Assembly (NCBI GenBank): GCA_033558025.1
Contig: JAUCEF010000003.1
Location: forward strand, 2,010,001-2,074,000
Direction of reading: 5' to 3'
Length of the DNA stretch: 64,000 bases
Origin: Phytophthora sp. 'mugwort'
Taxonomy: Eukaryota > Oomycota > Peronosporomycetes > Peronosporales > Peronosporaceae
The notes beneath the pieces are model-generated. The model ran no database searches and was not told where the DNA came from. It saw only the letters and a program-made list of their open reading frames with translations. The position numbers and the translations under genes are program-made. The first letter of the stretch is position 1, and each line of letters starts with the position of its first letter. Below, in pieces: positions 1-11,600 of the stretch.

Positions 1-4
1 CGTG

Positions 5-3000
5 TCACTCTGTCAGATTCCCATTAGAGATACTATGTAGTAGCAGTCGATCGTGTGGGGCCAGCGTAGCTTCCGAGGCTGTAATACTGTTTACACTCTC
101 ATCCAACGGAGCCACAACATGCTGGTCACTGGGTTCCTCTTCACAACGAGATCGGAACATGTAGACCATTTCAACCCCAAAGAAATGTGGCCCAGTCGGT
201 TCCAACTCTTCTTTTCGCGGTATTTCGTCGCGGGACGTCATCAAACCAAGCAACTTCTTCAGCTGTTTACGGGCTACAATACGTCCCTGAAGCACAAGAT
301 TTCTTGCCTCTAATGGATCCACTCTCTGCATCTGGGCCAGCAACTCCATAATAAACTTACAAATATGTGAGTACGGCACGTCCACATTGATGCGCTCTAC
401 GTTTGCAGCCACGTCAGCCGAATTAACCACACAAGATTCTCCTAAAACTCTGTCTCCTTGCTGGAGCTTGAAAAGCAAAGCCTCAAGCATTGCGCGGTCT
501 GGAGCGGGAGTGTTGGGACTTGTCCACGCTAACTTGTTGCGTTCACGATACTCTGGGAAGTCTTGAAGGAGGCGTTCATATGGCTCATGATCCAACCGAT
601 AGAGCTCTGTAAGGCTGAGAGCTACACAAGTTTCGAGACGAGAGATGCCGTAAAGCAACGCTAACTCTCCGAAAAACTCACCACGTTCACGAATAGATTC
701 ACTCGGATCTAGTTTCATCAAGACGCGACCTTGAGCGATAAAGTACATGCTGCGGTCGACGTCACCTTTCAGGACCACGTCCTCCCCTTCCGAGCACACG
801 ACGTACTGCAAACACACGAGTAAACCACGTAGAAAATGATCGTCCAAGGCACGAAACGCACTGACTCGAGCTGCAAAGCTACGAAGAGTAGCCAATACAA
901 CGTCTTGATGCAAAGTTTGCGAGACTTTCGCCACCGCTGCAAAGTCGTGTTCGCCTTTACACCGACGCCAAATCCGCGCGTAGTATGATTTCACCTGCCT
1001 TTTCAGCGTCTTCGGAACTTCATTCTGCACCAAATAATGCTGCAATTCGCCCAAATTCTGCTCAAATGCGGCTTCACGACGTGTTTGTGCGTCGAGTAGT
1101 TCACCCTGAGCTCCGACAAGCGCTCCGTAAATGTAAATACTCCATAAAGTGATCGCAATTTCCGCCACCAACTCCAACGGATTCATGGAGAGAATATCAC
1201 CATAAAACAGCGTTGAAATGCACTCCATGGAGAAGAGAAGCGAGCGTAGATATTTGCGTGTAAGTGGAACACTCTTCAAGTAGAAACCTGTAGGCCCCTC
1301 GCTCAGTAGTCGCGCACTTCCAGCCGTAGTCTCCGTGATGAACGTTAACATGCCTGATGTTGATAACCACGACGTTCCATAATGATGGAAGCTCAGTTCA
1401 CTAGTGACAAACCAGATACAAGCCAAAATATGACCCATCGCCAGGTACGAGGCCAATCCTTTCAAAAAATAGAGAAACGCTTCGTTCGCTGGTATTTTGC
1501 GATCGTAAATCAAGAATTGAACCAGTTGCTCTGACAATGGTTCAATCCGTTTTATCAACAATAAACGATTCATCCGTAACAACCAGCGTGTTGTCCACCA
1601 AGCAGCATGAGCTTCATGCTCCATGGATGACACGTAAGTTAATGGTATTCGGATATCTATTGAGAAAAGTAGCAATTCAAGTGGCAATATGGCTAAAATG
1701 TCAGCACAAAGAGCTGGATTCGATGTGAAAATTCGCCGACAACCGCCTTGACGCGTGTTTGCCAAACTGGCACCGACACTATGCACTGTCAACGAGGCAT
1801 AACGGATTTTATACCCAATATCAAATAGACACAGTAAGTCAAAGAAAACTTCCACGCCTGACCAAGAGCGCAACACACTAGTAGGAAGCTCGACGAGATC
1901 GGTCGCAAAACAGAGTTTAAAAGGAGTCACGAGCATGTGGTAAATTGCCAACATGAGCATGAAAATATCCCAAAATCGGCCCAATTCCTTAACTCGTCGG
2001 ATGAATTCTCGGGAACGCGGGTCAATGGTTTCCACACGATCGCTTGGAAGTTGAAAGATTCCCATCAATGACGGACGATGGCCATTGCTACCGCGTCGAG
2101 CTGGACCAAGGAGTTGCAACGTTCCACGCAGTGAAGGATTTAAGAGTTTTACTTCGCTTAAACGTGTTGAAACCGAAGTCGAGTTAGCCTGAGTCGTCTG
2201 ATTCGTCCATTTACGCCAATCGTTGGGATTTTTCCAGGTCCGGTACTGATGATACAATTGGAGCTGCGTCGCGTACTGCGGACGTTGGCAACGCTGAATC
2301 ATGTCGAAATCGATATTTGCTCGGCTGGCATGTCCTTCATTCATTTTGAGAGTTTGTCTTCCCTCTTTTTGCAATTCCTCAAAATATTTTCTGTCAAACA
2401 GCGGTAAAGAACGACTCCGAGCGAGTTTAATCTGCTTTGTTGCCGCAATAGCCGTTGTTATTCGACCAGGAAGCTGCTGAGTCTCATCTGGCAGAAACTC
2501 GATAGTGGAGAACCGCCGTCTGCATCCAGAAATGCCATTTTCGCCTAAGCCAATACTCTGTGCTACAATTGAAATTCTCGTGGCGCTGTCGACTCCACAG
2601 TTTCTGCGACTTGTAGTAGTAAGAAACTGCGCGTCTCGATTGTGGTCATTATTGACAGCGTTCTGGAACGATAACGATCCTTGATGTTTCGAAATACTGC
2701 GTGAATGATGCAGTCGGATATTTGGGCGTGAGATCCCAACAAGACTCGAACCTATACTCGTATAGGATGAAGTTTCAGGTGGAATCAGTTCGTCCATTAA
2801 CTGGTGGACAGTATGTTGAATTGCGACCAAAACTTTGAAATTTGCCCAGCTCTCAATCTCCAGACGACGCAGAGCTCCACTGGATAAAGTCTCACGAACC
2901 AATTTATTCACTGGATTCAACTCGACAATAAACTGGAGAGCGTGGATATCCGTCTTGTTACCGTTATGATTTATAGGAACCACCAAGTCGCCCACCGCAC

Positions 3001-6000
3001 TGCGGAACATTTCACCCGAATTCCTCCGACTTTTTCCTCGTGGTCTACTATGACGTGTGCTACGTTTCGATATCGCTGAGGACGCTCGTCGTCGCACTTG
3101 AAGTGCCGCTAAAACTTCTTGATATTCCGTCGCAAGCGCATCTGTTTTAAACAAAAGATACTTGGTTTTTTTCTCGAGTAGTTGACTTTCTGAGAAGAGC
3201 GTCATCCGGCTACTAGTCTCCTTCATCAACAATGGCATGATAGATAATGAGCCCGATAGTCTTGTCTTTGGTCCTACAGCTGAGCTCCTTTGACGACTAG
3301 CAACAAATCGTTTAACTTTTGTGGCAATGCGCACACTAGCTCTTTGATAGCGATTTAGTCGTCCGTGGACCCATTCAAGGATGGAATGCAGAGCATGCTT
3401 TTGTACTTGAGTATCTGATACATCGCCGTCAGTTGTCCACAGCTCCCGCCAGTCGTGTTTAGTCACGTAAAGCACCTCACACGACGTTGTAGCCTTCACT
3501 GTTGCTAATCTTCGTTGTCCTGATCGGAAGAAAGCAATCTCTCCAAACAATGCTCCTTCCATCAGAACGGCAATGTTTGTTACTGAGTTTGTCCATAAGA
3601 CGGTTGCCATTCCTTTACGTAAAGTGAAGAGCCGATTGCCATAGCTTCCTTCAACGAGAATATTGTCACCTGGGATAAAAAGTTCCGACTGCAAACGCAA
3701 CGCCAAGTTGTTAATCTGGGAAGGAGTTAGAAAACGGTTAATGGGTAGTAATGCGATACTGTGGCCATAGATTTCCAGCATTAACTTGAGTCGGAGGTTA
3801 GCTGACAGGTCGTGGACTGTACTGTGCTGGTCAAGACGTTCTGTGTGCTTAAACTGTAGTCGAAAGAAAAATCCGACCCGCTCTCGCATTGAGATAGGGA
3901 GGTTCTGCTTTTTTGCAAAATTTTCAAAATTTGCCATTCGATTCTTGTACTGTTTCGTCTCTTTGTCAAGTTCCAAGATAAGCTCGGAAATCTCACCTAC
4001 GATATGACCAATGAGAAAAGTGCAGATCAGACACGTGAAGCCTGTCCAGAGGGTGCCAGCAGTGTCACGAGGAACACTTTCTCGTGATCCTACGAGCAAC
4101 AAAGTCGTAATTGCCCAGTAAAATGTTTTGGCGTAAAGAATCGGCACAGAATGATGATATTCGTGTAACAAATGGTCATGTGCCATCCAGCAATGGTCGA
4201 CGTGATCACATTCATGTTCAGATATCAGCAAGAAGACGCAACCCACACAATGAGCCACTAATACGAGAATTACCATAAGTTTTGCGGGACTTAGATAGGC
4301 GGACACGTTGTGGGACGCGAAATACTGTTGAATCTGCACGATGACGTCATCCAGATAGATCAAGAGATCCACACAGCGAACGAGTCGTGGGATGCGGCAC
4401 AAACTGGCAATTATCGACCCACTTGCAACTGAAACGTAGAGCGGCAAGGACGAGACCAGGTGCCATCTGAACGTCGAGCTGTGAAGATACTGAACGTCCC
4501 GTTCTTGTCCATCGACGAGGTTATCAAAACCAACTTCAGGGCATCCAAAATAGTAAAGACGCAGATAAATGTCCAATACGAAACACAAGTCACACGCGAG
4601 ATCGACAAGCCACACAACTGTGCTCATACCACTCGAAAACTGCAGATGTGAGTGGAAACAGACCCGAAAAATGATGAAAAAGGCGTTATAGATATTCCAG
4701 CATGTGATCAATGCCTTCCAAATGCTCGTAAACGTCGAGCGCGTCGCGTCAACATCATATTTCACTGTTTTTCCACTGTTTTTAGCGCTGCTGGTAGTGA
4801 ACTCGTGCTGGCAAAAGAGAGTGGATGTTTGCATCATATGTGGCTGTAGTTTTAAACTCTCGAGATTGTTGACAACACGGCGCATCCTTTTCTGTCGATC
4901 AGTCCAAAGTATCAGCGCTTCTTCTCTCATATCACTAACATCACTTGCAAATTTGCGTTGGATAATGTCAAATTGTTCCCGACTCATGACCGATGCATTA
5001 ACTAAAGAAGCGGCTGTAAGTGTAGCACTATGTGCTTTCCGCAGCAGAAATTCACTAACGCCATAGCAATCGCCTTCATGCAGCGCGCGGATAGGTACTT
5101 TTCGGATGTGGAAAAAAACATTTACTTTACTTCCGTGTAAAAAAACAAAAAATTCGCGGCAAATGTCACCTTCAAGACAAATCGTCTCGCTGTGCTGGAA
5201 AGTGCGGTGGCGAAATTTGCCTGTTACTTCTTGAAGGAATTCAACGCTCGCGGAATCAAACAGCGGTACAGTTTTCACGGCCTCGGAGTGCAAAAGCGAC
5301 GAGATCTGGTAGCACAACTGGTCGGGCAAATGCGAGAGCAACTGAGACTCATACGCATGCTTGTGCTCGATGAACTGATGGTGATAAAACCGGCGTATTT
5401 CTCCACTCAGGTTCTCAGAGATGGCTGCACGCTCTAAAATGCTGTTAAGCGTGTTAAGTTTCTCAATATGATGATGTCGTGTGGCCATTACACTTGATAT
5501 TGTACTGGACATGGCTCCTACCACGCCAAAGTTAATGATACCGCCTACAAAGATCCAGAGTGCTGCAAAATAGCTCTCTGCAGTCGAGAACGCGGCAATG
5601 TCGCCATATCCTACAGCCGTAAGGGTCACTATGGCCCAGTACAAGGAACGTAAATAAGCAAACGAGAATTTGTACATTGAAGACGGATCTTGAAGAGGAA
5701 AGACGGCGCCAACGTGGGAATAACAGTCAAATTTGACCCACGAGCAGTTGGCAAACTGCGTGGCGTAGTGCAGACAGTCGCCACGCGAGAGGTTCGCCAT
5801 CGCATTGAGGTCAGCATCTTCCAGCGTCGTTTCTTGTGCAATCCAGGCCATTTCGAACCACACACACCCAATGATATGCAGCATCAAACATACAGCCAAC
5901 AGCAGGGCAACCACAGTGTGAGTTTTTGAACTGATGCTGTAGTAATCGGCAATATTTCGGAGCAAACTGGGCATGTCCCGTACCCGAAGCAGGCGGAGCA

Positions 6001-8314
6001 AGCGGAAGAGCGAGATACGCCCTCGAGTTACTTTGACGGGCAATGAATCAAACACAATTCCAATAGGAAACCACGCTACCAGGTCGAGATAAAAGCCGCT
6101 GGCTCGATACGCAGTAAAAATCATGTCTGGCTGTACAACTTCCAGCATCACGCTTGGATCTAAATAGGCAAAATATCGCGAGCGGAGGACGAGATCGATC
6201 GTAAAAAACACCTCGATCAGTAGTGTACATACGTACCGCATGCCAAATTCCGGCTGTTCAATAAACATGCCTTGGTCATCCGACATGGCAATAAACACTG
6301 AAAAAAACGGAGCCTCGAATGCAACATAAACAATCGCGAACATGCGGATTGTTTCCCAATATCCACGAAACCCTGAGCCTGGCAAACGCCAACTAACACC
6401 ACGCCATAGTTCACTTGAATGACCATCGACTGTGACGCTACGTGAGTTCCCACCGTGGAAGCTCCTGCCACCGCTCTCACGACCACCTCGTAATCCTAAC
6501 AACTTTTTGGTCTTCCGTAACTGTGTTAAATACTTGTCCAATGTTTTAATCATACGTGCTCGCACCGAAAACTCGCTCCCTCGATGAAAATGGGTCACGG
6601 CTTCGTCAAATTTGGTCTTTGCCAGCACATACAGCTCACAAAACGTTTTGGCAACAGCCTTCTCCTCATACTTTTCGGGAAAGAGCAGACAACTCTCTGC
6701 GAAAAAGTCTCCCGTCTGACACTCTTTAGCACTATGTCTGTTTAAAACAGAAAGTACTACTTTCCCGCGAATTACGAAAAACATTTGAGCATTAAACTTA
6801 GGCTCCGTAATTTGGTCTGCGGGCGAATACACGCGGCGTACCAGTGCCAACGCGAGCAAATTGATAAATTCGACGCTCTCTTTCGCTAAAAAACACACTT
6901 GCTTTACGCGACTCGCCTTGAGGGTGGCAATTACTTTGGTCTGCAAATGTTTTGGCATGAAATATAGTGCCTCTTCGCTATCTAAACTGTGGTGCGTGCT
7001 CCACGAGTAACTCAAGTAAGCGATCACCTGACGCCGCACGGTCCGTGGGATATTCTGCGACCGCATATACTCACGAGCATTGTCCACGTGTGTCGCGAAG
7101 GCTGCATAACGTGCGTTCCGAAATCGAAAAATAAATAGAAAAGTTGCCAATAAGGACGAGCCGAAAAGTGCTCCGAGAAGAGTCGCAGCCATTGCGTAGA
7201 CGGTCTCTGCATTCGACACTGGAGTCACGTCGTCATAGCCGAGCAAAACCATCGTCCGTGACGCCCAATACAGTGTGCGAGCGTATTTACGTGCCACCGT
7301 CGCCCCACTAAGTCTATCTCGGGCCGCCCAACTGGTCTCCACTTTGTCGTCACAAGCCTCTAGCGATACGCCACATTGTGCGTGTGCTAGCAACATATAC
7401 CCACATGCCACGTAATGACACAAGCCCGCACACGTTGCAATATTCCGTACCAGACTGTCAATACCAGTAGACGAGAGATGCTGAACCCAGGTGTGGTCCG
7501 AGTAAATACTAGCGATTCGCTCGAGGTATTGACGCAACCTGTATGCTCGACTGAGTTTCGTAATCCGTGCCAAATGCAACGCATTGTATGCTCCTATTGA
7601 CAAGGGGATGATCTCCATGGGCAGAAGTCCTATCAGTTCCAGTACCAATGCCATGTTCCGTGTCAACACAACTCTCTGTTGGGAGCTAGAGGCCTCCATT
7701 TCTACCCCTGGAATCGACGATGAAGGTCCAATCGACGCGATCGTCCATTTTGATTTGCCTCGTCGTCGTCCACTGGGTGATAAACCAACTAAGAGCTTTG
7801 GCTCCTTCACTGGGTTGACATCTCGTGTCAAGTTCTTGTGCAGCTCGAAACTCGTGGACGTCGACAGCGCATCCTTCCAAACCTGATAAAAACTCACGAA
7901 CTCGATCAATCCGATGACATCTGCGATGATATCCAACGCCGTCAAGACGCTCAGCTCTTGGGTCCACCGGTGGACGAACTCGGCTTCTCCATACTGGAAA
8001 GGGTCGAAGTAGAATGCGATGCGGAAGGGCACAGAGAGGAAAAGGTAGAGCGCAGCGGAAAGGCTCATGAGCACACTCCCAGTTTCCCGCGCCATCTCGG
8101 GTAGATTTTTGTAAAGGTGGAGAACCCGTCGGTACAGTCGTTGGCTAGCTCGGACGAGTGTTGTACCAAATAGTCTTGTGTCACGGAAAAAGCCCGTCGC
8201 TCCGTGCAGACCGCTGCCTGTCAGGCTGATCCTTGGGAAGGCGACGGGGTCCTCCGCTGGCGAGTGTGGACTACCCTCATCGTAAGACGCCGCGTATACT
8301 TTGCAGTGCGGCAT
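5..8314 (-). CDS. Four-repeat cyclic-nucleotide-binding-domain ion channel, copy A (2769 aa)
   Basis: Single open frame from an ATG at 8314 to a TGA at 5-7, with no intron visible. The protein holds four voltage-gated-type modules in one chain, each with six hydrophobic helices, a pore loop, a C-linker and a CNBD. Rough modules: I 80-590, II 655-1125, III 1200-1630, IV 2110-2590. Pore motifs are GYDD (G359), GYGD (G902), GSRE (G1409) and FYGD (F2370). S4-like helices with spaced Arg/Lys are present in all four, for example LARITKLSRAYRLR in I. CNBD III has E1592 and R1602 and CNBD IV has E2550 and R2559 at the phosphate-binding cassette; CNBD I and II lack this pairing. A polar, Ser/Arg-rich linker of about 470 residues separates III and IV. 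Single-module EAG/CNG/HCN relatives assemble as tetramers, so this chain could form a whole pore alone. Membrane protein; ion selectivity and ligand are not known. Confidence 0.93.
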   Translation of the reverse strand: MPHCKVYAASYDEGSPHSPAEDPVAFPRISLTGSGLHGATGFFRDTRLFGTTLVRASQRLYRRVLHLYKNLPEMARETGSVLMSLSAALYLFLSVPFRIAFYFDPFQYGEAEFVHRWTQELSVLTALDIIADVIGLIEFVSFYQVWKDALSTSTSFELHKNLTRDVNPVKEPKLLVGLSPSGRRRGKSKWTIASIGPSSSIPGVEMEASSSQQRVVLTRNMALVLELIGLLPMEIIPLSIGAYNALHLARITKLSRAYRLRQYLERIASIYSDHTWVQHLSSTGIDSLVRNIATCAGLCHYVACGYMLLAHAQCGVSLEACDDKVETSWAARDRLSGATVARKYARTLYWASRTMVLLGYDDVTPVSNAETVYAMAATLLGALFGSSLLATFLFIFRFRNARYAAFATHVDNAREYMRSQNIPRTVRRQVIAYLSYSWSTHHSLDSEEALYFMPKHLQTKVIATLKASRVKQVCFLAKESVEFINLLALALVRRVYSPADQITEPKFNAQMFFVIRGKVVLSVLNRHSAKECQTGDFFAESCLLFPEKYEEKAVAKTFCELYVLAKTKFDEAVTHFHRGSEFSVRARMIKTLDKYLTQLRKTKKLLGLRGGRESGGRSFHGGNSRSVTVDGHSSELWRGVSWRLPGSGFRGYWETIRMFAIVYVAFEAPFFSVFIAMSDDQGMFIEQPEFGMRYVCTLLIEVFFTIDLVLRSRYFAYLDPSVMLEVVQPDMIFTAYRASGFYLDLVAWFPIGIVFDSLPVKVTRGRISLFRLLRLLRVRDMPSLLRNIADYYSISSKTHTVVALLLAVCLMLHIIGCVWFEMAWIAQETTLEDADLNAMANLSRGDCLHYATQFANCSWVKFDCYSHVGAVFPLQDPSSMYKFSFAYLRSLYWAIVTLTAVGYGDIAAFSTAESYFAALWIFVGGIINFGVVGAMSSTISSVMATRHHHIEKLNTLNSILERAAISENLSGEIRRFYHHQFIEHKHAYESQLLSHLPDQLCYQISSLLHSEAVKTVPLFDSASVEFLQEVTGKFRHRTFQHSETICLEGDICREFFVFLHGSKVNVFFHIRKVPIRALHEGDCYGVSEFLLRKAHSATLTAASLVNASVMSREQFDIIQRKFASDVSDMREEALILWTDRQKRMRRVVNNLESLKLQPHMMQTSTLFCQHEFTTSSAKNSGKTVKYDVDATRSTFTSIWKALITCWNIYNAFFIIFRVCFHSHLQFSSGMSTVVWLVDLACDLCFVLDIYLRLYYFGCPEVGFDNLVDGQERDVQYLHSSTFRWHLVSSLPLYVSVASGSIIASLCRIPRLVRCVDLLIYLDDVIVQIQQYFASHNVSAYLSPAKLMVILVLVAHCVGCVFLLISEHECDHVDHCWMAHDHLLHEYHHSVPILYAKTFYWAITTLLLVGSRESVPRDTAGTLWTGFTCLICTFLIGHIVGEISELILELDKETKQYKNRMANFENFAKKQNLPISMRERVGFFFRLQFKHTERLDQHSTVHDLSANLRLKLMLEIYGHSIALLPINRFLTPSQINNLALRLQSELFIPGDNILVEGSYGNRLFTLRKGMATVLWTNSVTNIAVLMEGALFGEIAFFRSGQRRLATVKATTSCEVLYVTKHDWRELWTTDGDVSDTQVQKHALHSILEWVHGRLNRYQRASVRIATKVKRFVASRQRSSAVGPKTRLSGSLSIMPLLMKETSSRMTLFSESQLLEKKTKYLLFKTDALATEYQEVLAALQVRRRASSAISKRSTRHSRPRGKSRRNSGEMFRSAVGDLVVPINHNGNKTDIHALQFIVELNPVNKLVRETLSSGALRRLEIESWANFKVLVAIQHTVHQLMDELIPPETSSYTSIGSSLVGISRPNIRLHHSRSISKHQGSLSFQNAVNNDHNRDAQFLTTTSRRNCGVDSATRISIVAQSIGLGENGISGCRRRFSTIEFLPDETQQLPGRITTAIAATKQIKLARSRSLPLFDRKYFEELQKEGRQTLKMNEGHASRANIDFDMIQRCQRPQYATQLQLYHQYRTWKNPNDWRKWTNQTTQANSTSVSTRLSEVKLLNPSLRGTLQLLGPARRGSNGHRPSLMGIFQLPSDRVETIDPRSREFIRRVKELGRFWDIFMLMLAIYHMLVTPFKLCFATDLVELPTSVLRSWSGVEVFFDLLCLFDIGYKIRYASLTVHSVGASLANTRQGGCRRIFTSNPALCADILAILPLELLLFSIDIRIPLTYVSSMEHEAHAAWWTTRWLLRMNRLLLIKRIEPLSEQLVQFLIYDRKIPANEAFLYFLKGLASYLAMGHILACIWFVTSELSFHHYGTSWLSTSGMLTFITETTAGSARLLSEGPTGFYLKSVPLTRKYLRSLLFSMECISTLFYGDILSMNPLELVAEIAITLWSIYIYGALVGAQGELLDAQTRREAAFEQNLGELQHYLVQNEVPKTLKRQVKSYYARIWRRCKGEHDFAAVAKVSQTLHQDVVLATLRSFAARVSAFRALDDHFLRGLLVCLQYVVCSEGEDVVLKGDVDRSMYFIAQGRVLMKLDPSESIRERGEFFGELALLYGISRLETCVALSLTELYRLDHEPYERLLQDFPEYRERNKLAWTSPNTPAPDRAMLEALLFKLQQGDRVLGESCVVNSADVAANVERINVDVPYSHICKFIMELLAQMQRVDPLEARNLVLQGRIVARKQLKKLLGLMTSRDEIPRKEELEPTGPHFFGVEMVYMFRSRCEEEPSDQHVVAPLDESVNSITASEATLAPHDRLLLHSISNGNLTE

Positions 8315-8644
8315 CGTCCGACGTTGCCTCAGTCAGCCATGAAATACTGCGCTTGCTTGGAGCTGGACGAGCACACGGTGGTGGTTTCACAGGGTGGTAT
8401 TTTGAACCATTCCGTTAACCTTGTTGCGATTTCCGTTCGATCTTAAAGATAGTGCAATACTGGACGATCATGCGTACGATTCCGTCCTATTGGTTCTGTA
8501 CGCATGCAGTCGTACATCGTTTAATAACTTTTCTTCCTTGCAGTTGCGTGTTCTTAGCGCAACTTTACTCCCCACACCCCCTTGTGCATACATACTCAGT
8601 TCAGAGTCCTAGGGACGGAGCAAGAGTGAACGTCACTTGCCGCC
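8315..8644. promoter_or_regulatory. Divergent intergenic region between channel A and the RalGAP-like gene
   Basis: These 330 bases separate the ATG of channel A (minus strand) from the ATG of the RalGAP-like gene (plus strand), so both promoters and 5' leaders must lie here unless upstream non-coding exons exist. The stretch just before 8645 is pyrimidine-rich and the plus start sits in a GCCGCCATGG context. I could not place an oomycete initiator element with confidence. Confidence 0.45.
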
Positions 8645-11600
8645 ATGGACTCGTCCAAGCGAGTGGCGGACACCAAGCCGCCGCGCAAGGAGGCGCAGTC
8701 CGCCGAGATGAAGCGCCTAGCCAAGTTCTTCGCGCCCGACCGTCCTCCACGCAAGCGGCTGCGCACTCTATTAGACTTTCTCAAGCACCCGCCGGGCGCG
8801 GAGGGCTCGTCGGGCGGCAACATCGCCGTTGCCGTGCAGTCCCTTCTCTCTGGAGCCTCTAAGGACGCGACCAGCGCCAGTAACTCTGGACCTGAGCACG
8901 CCGCAGCCGTCGCTGACTTCTGGGTCGACGCCAATAACTCGACGCTTGTCTTTGGCGTGGTCAACGACTGCGTCACGGAGCTTGAGACGCTCTACGCGCC
9001 ACACGAGACGGCGTTCCGTAAGCAGCGCCGTAAACCACTGGAGGCTGAGGACTGGAGCGAGGTCTTTGAAGGACTGGAAGTGCTGCTGCGGAACAACGCC
9101 CCGAGGCTGAGGGAGGGCTGGAACAATAATGGCTTGACCATGCTCTTCGCCAAGCTCCTAAAGAGAGACAACCACGCTATGATCAAGAAATACGCCTTCC
9201 GGTGTCTAGCGCTCTACACGGACGCGACGAGGAACATCCAGCAGCTGGCAGCTATGCCATCGACCAGCACGTCGAGCTTCCAGGCCTCCAGAGCGGGTAG
9301 TATTCGACTCATGAGTGACGGTATTGAGATCGATATTGACGAAGGTGAAGACGATCCACGGGGCACAGCGATGCTGTCACATGCCATGCCCAGCAGGAAG
9401 AATATGCATCTAGAGCTCCTGAGAGAGAGCGTGGATTTTTCGCCGTATGGAGGAGGTAGTATCATGCTGCCGGATAAATTCCTGAACGAAGGAGTACATG
9501 TAGAAGGGTGGATGCGGCCTATGCCCACACAAGCGGAGGAGCCCGTGGATATGCTTAAGTTTCTGATGGATTTGAGCTTGGAGAAGGAAGACGCACACGG
9601 CAAACTGGCGCCGCTGTCAGCCACGGGAAAACCGAGTGGAAGCAGTGACAGGTTTATCTTTTGGGCGGAGCTCATTATGAAGTTTTATATGCCTTTGCTG
9701 TACCCAAAGGTGTGTTTGAAGGTGAAGCTGAAAGAAGAAGGAGATACTTTGGGCTTTTTCCACCATTGTCCGGGTAGTTTCCAACGTGTGGTGGCACGCT
9801 GGGTTTACAAGTTGCGATCAAAGGAGGACTTTATGGAGGTGCTTTGGTCACGACGTGAATTTTCAGAGGTGATTATGGAAACCATTCGTCAACGCTTTGC
9901 ATACCGAGATACGGAGCTGGTGGTGGATGCCATTAAGTTTTATTCTGGCATTTGTACGGGGGCGCAGTACGTACCGTCGGGTATGAAGGCACAGATGAAC
10001 GAATCTTCTCGTGCTATGATTTCGCATGTTTCTCAGCTCTTTCACCCGTCAGTTCAGCTGGACGATTCAAAGATCTTGTTGCATTGTATTGAACTGCTAG
10101 AACTTGTGTCACAACGGCGACTAGATGACTACACATCTACATATCTTCGCAAGTTTGTGCTGTCTACGATCGATAACTGCATCATGTTACGCGATCCAGC
10201 AAACCGCCCCGTGCTCACTGCAATGCTTTCGATTGTTTTGCACGTCTGGATGCACTCGGCTGTTGTTATCAAAGCTACCGGTGCGCAGATTTGGATGGAG
10301 TTAACCATTGCCATTCGTCGGTGGCTGATCAACCCTGCAGACTACAAAGTTGTGGGTGTCGAAATGATTAATTGCTGGAAACGTGAACTTCGATTCGCGA
10401 GTTGTCTGCTCATGTACGTGATGGACAAAGGATACTCGTATCTGAAAGTTACGCCGGAAGGGGCTATGCTTCTACCACAGGATGTAAAGGACGAAAAACT
10501 ACCTGGAGGCGGGAAAACGTTGCGAGAACTGAAGCAGGGATATCTCCAATCGTCAGCCAACTTTCTTATGATGACGGTGGTGAATGTATCCGATGCAACA
10601 TTGCTGCTAGATCGTGTCTTGCATCTCATTCCTCCACCAACGGTATCTGCGTTGACGCCTTCGATGCATTTGAGTCTAACGGAAGGTATGCTGAAGCTTG
10701 TGGAACTTTGGATCGACTCAGCTATTGGAGCCCAGCGAAGTCAACCTTCGGAGCTGCAGCAAATTAGTCCCTCTACTGTTCTCGCGTTGTTTGGCGAGTG
10801 GTTCTTACCTGCATGTGAACTGGAAGCTGCAGATTTCCAGAATTCTCGTTGCATTGCGATCGTGGCACTCTGCAAACTCTGCTCGGTGCGATGTATCAAC
10901 TCGATCACGCGTAGTCATCTTACGATCGTCGCTCGTGTTTTATTCAAAGGAATTAACTCGCCATCTGGAGTGGTTGTCTCGACCGTTTTGCAGAAATCTT
11001 CGGTTTTATTCTCATTAAACCTTGAAGGCTTGAATATTCTCGTACCCGCCTACCTCTACGCGGTTGATGAAATCATTATTGGCAACATTTGGAGCCGGGC
11101 CGAAAAATCAAGGGTAAAATCGTCGGAGTGGAATAACGAACTGAATGCGGCATTGGATGTCGTATTCGCCATTTTGGAATTACCCAAAAGATTCCCCGAC
11201 CAGGATTTCGTACGTTGGAAACAAAAAATTCAGGGCGTGTGTGGCATCGACGAGATGGCGTTGATGCAGGATATTATTGAAGAAATTCCGGAAACATTTG
11301 ATGACTTTCATGTAGTTATCGGCCGCATTTTGGTGCGTATTGCCCAACTTCCGTTTACAGATGTGGTGGACATCAAGAAACGTGCGCTATGGGGGCTTTA
11401 TTGCTTAGTTGTGATGAATTTGAAGCCAGACAAAAACGAAGAACATATTGTAGACCCCATTCATTTATCTGAGTGGGTGGTGCATCTTGTGGATGTGTGT
11501 CAAAATGTGGATTTCTCTATTTCGATGGCTGCCCTCACGATTCTGCAGGATTTATCCGACTACAACGAGGAAATCAACGCGTTTGAACCATCTCTCGTAG

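Noticed and set aside
9214..9675. 153-codon minus-strand open frame
   Set aside because: It is antisense to the RalGAP-like exon, has no domain, and follows its codon structure; a shadow frame.
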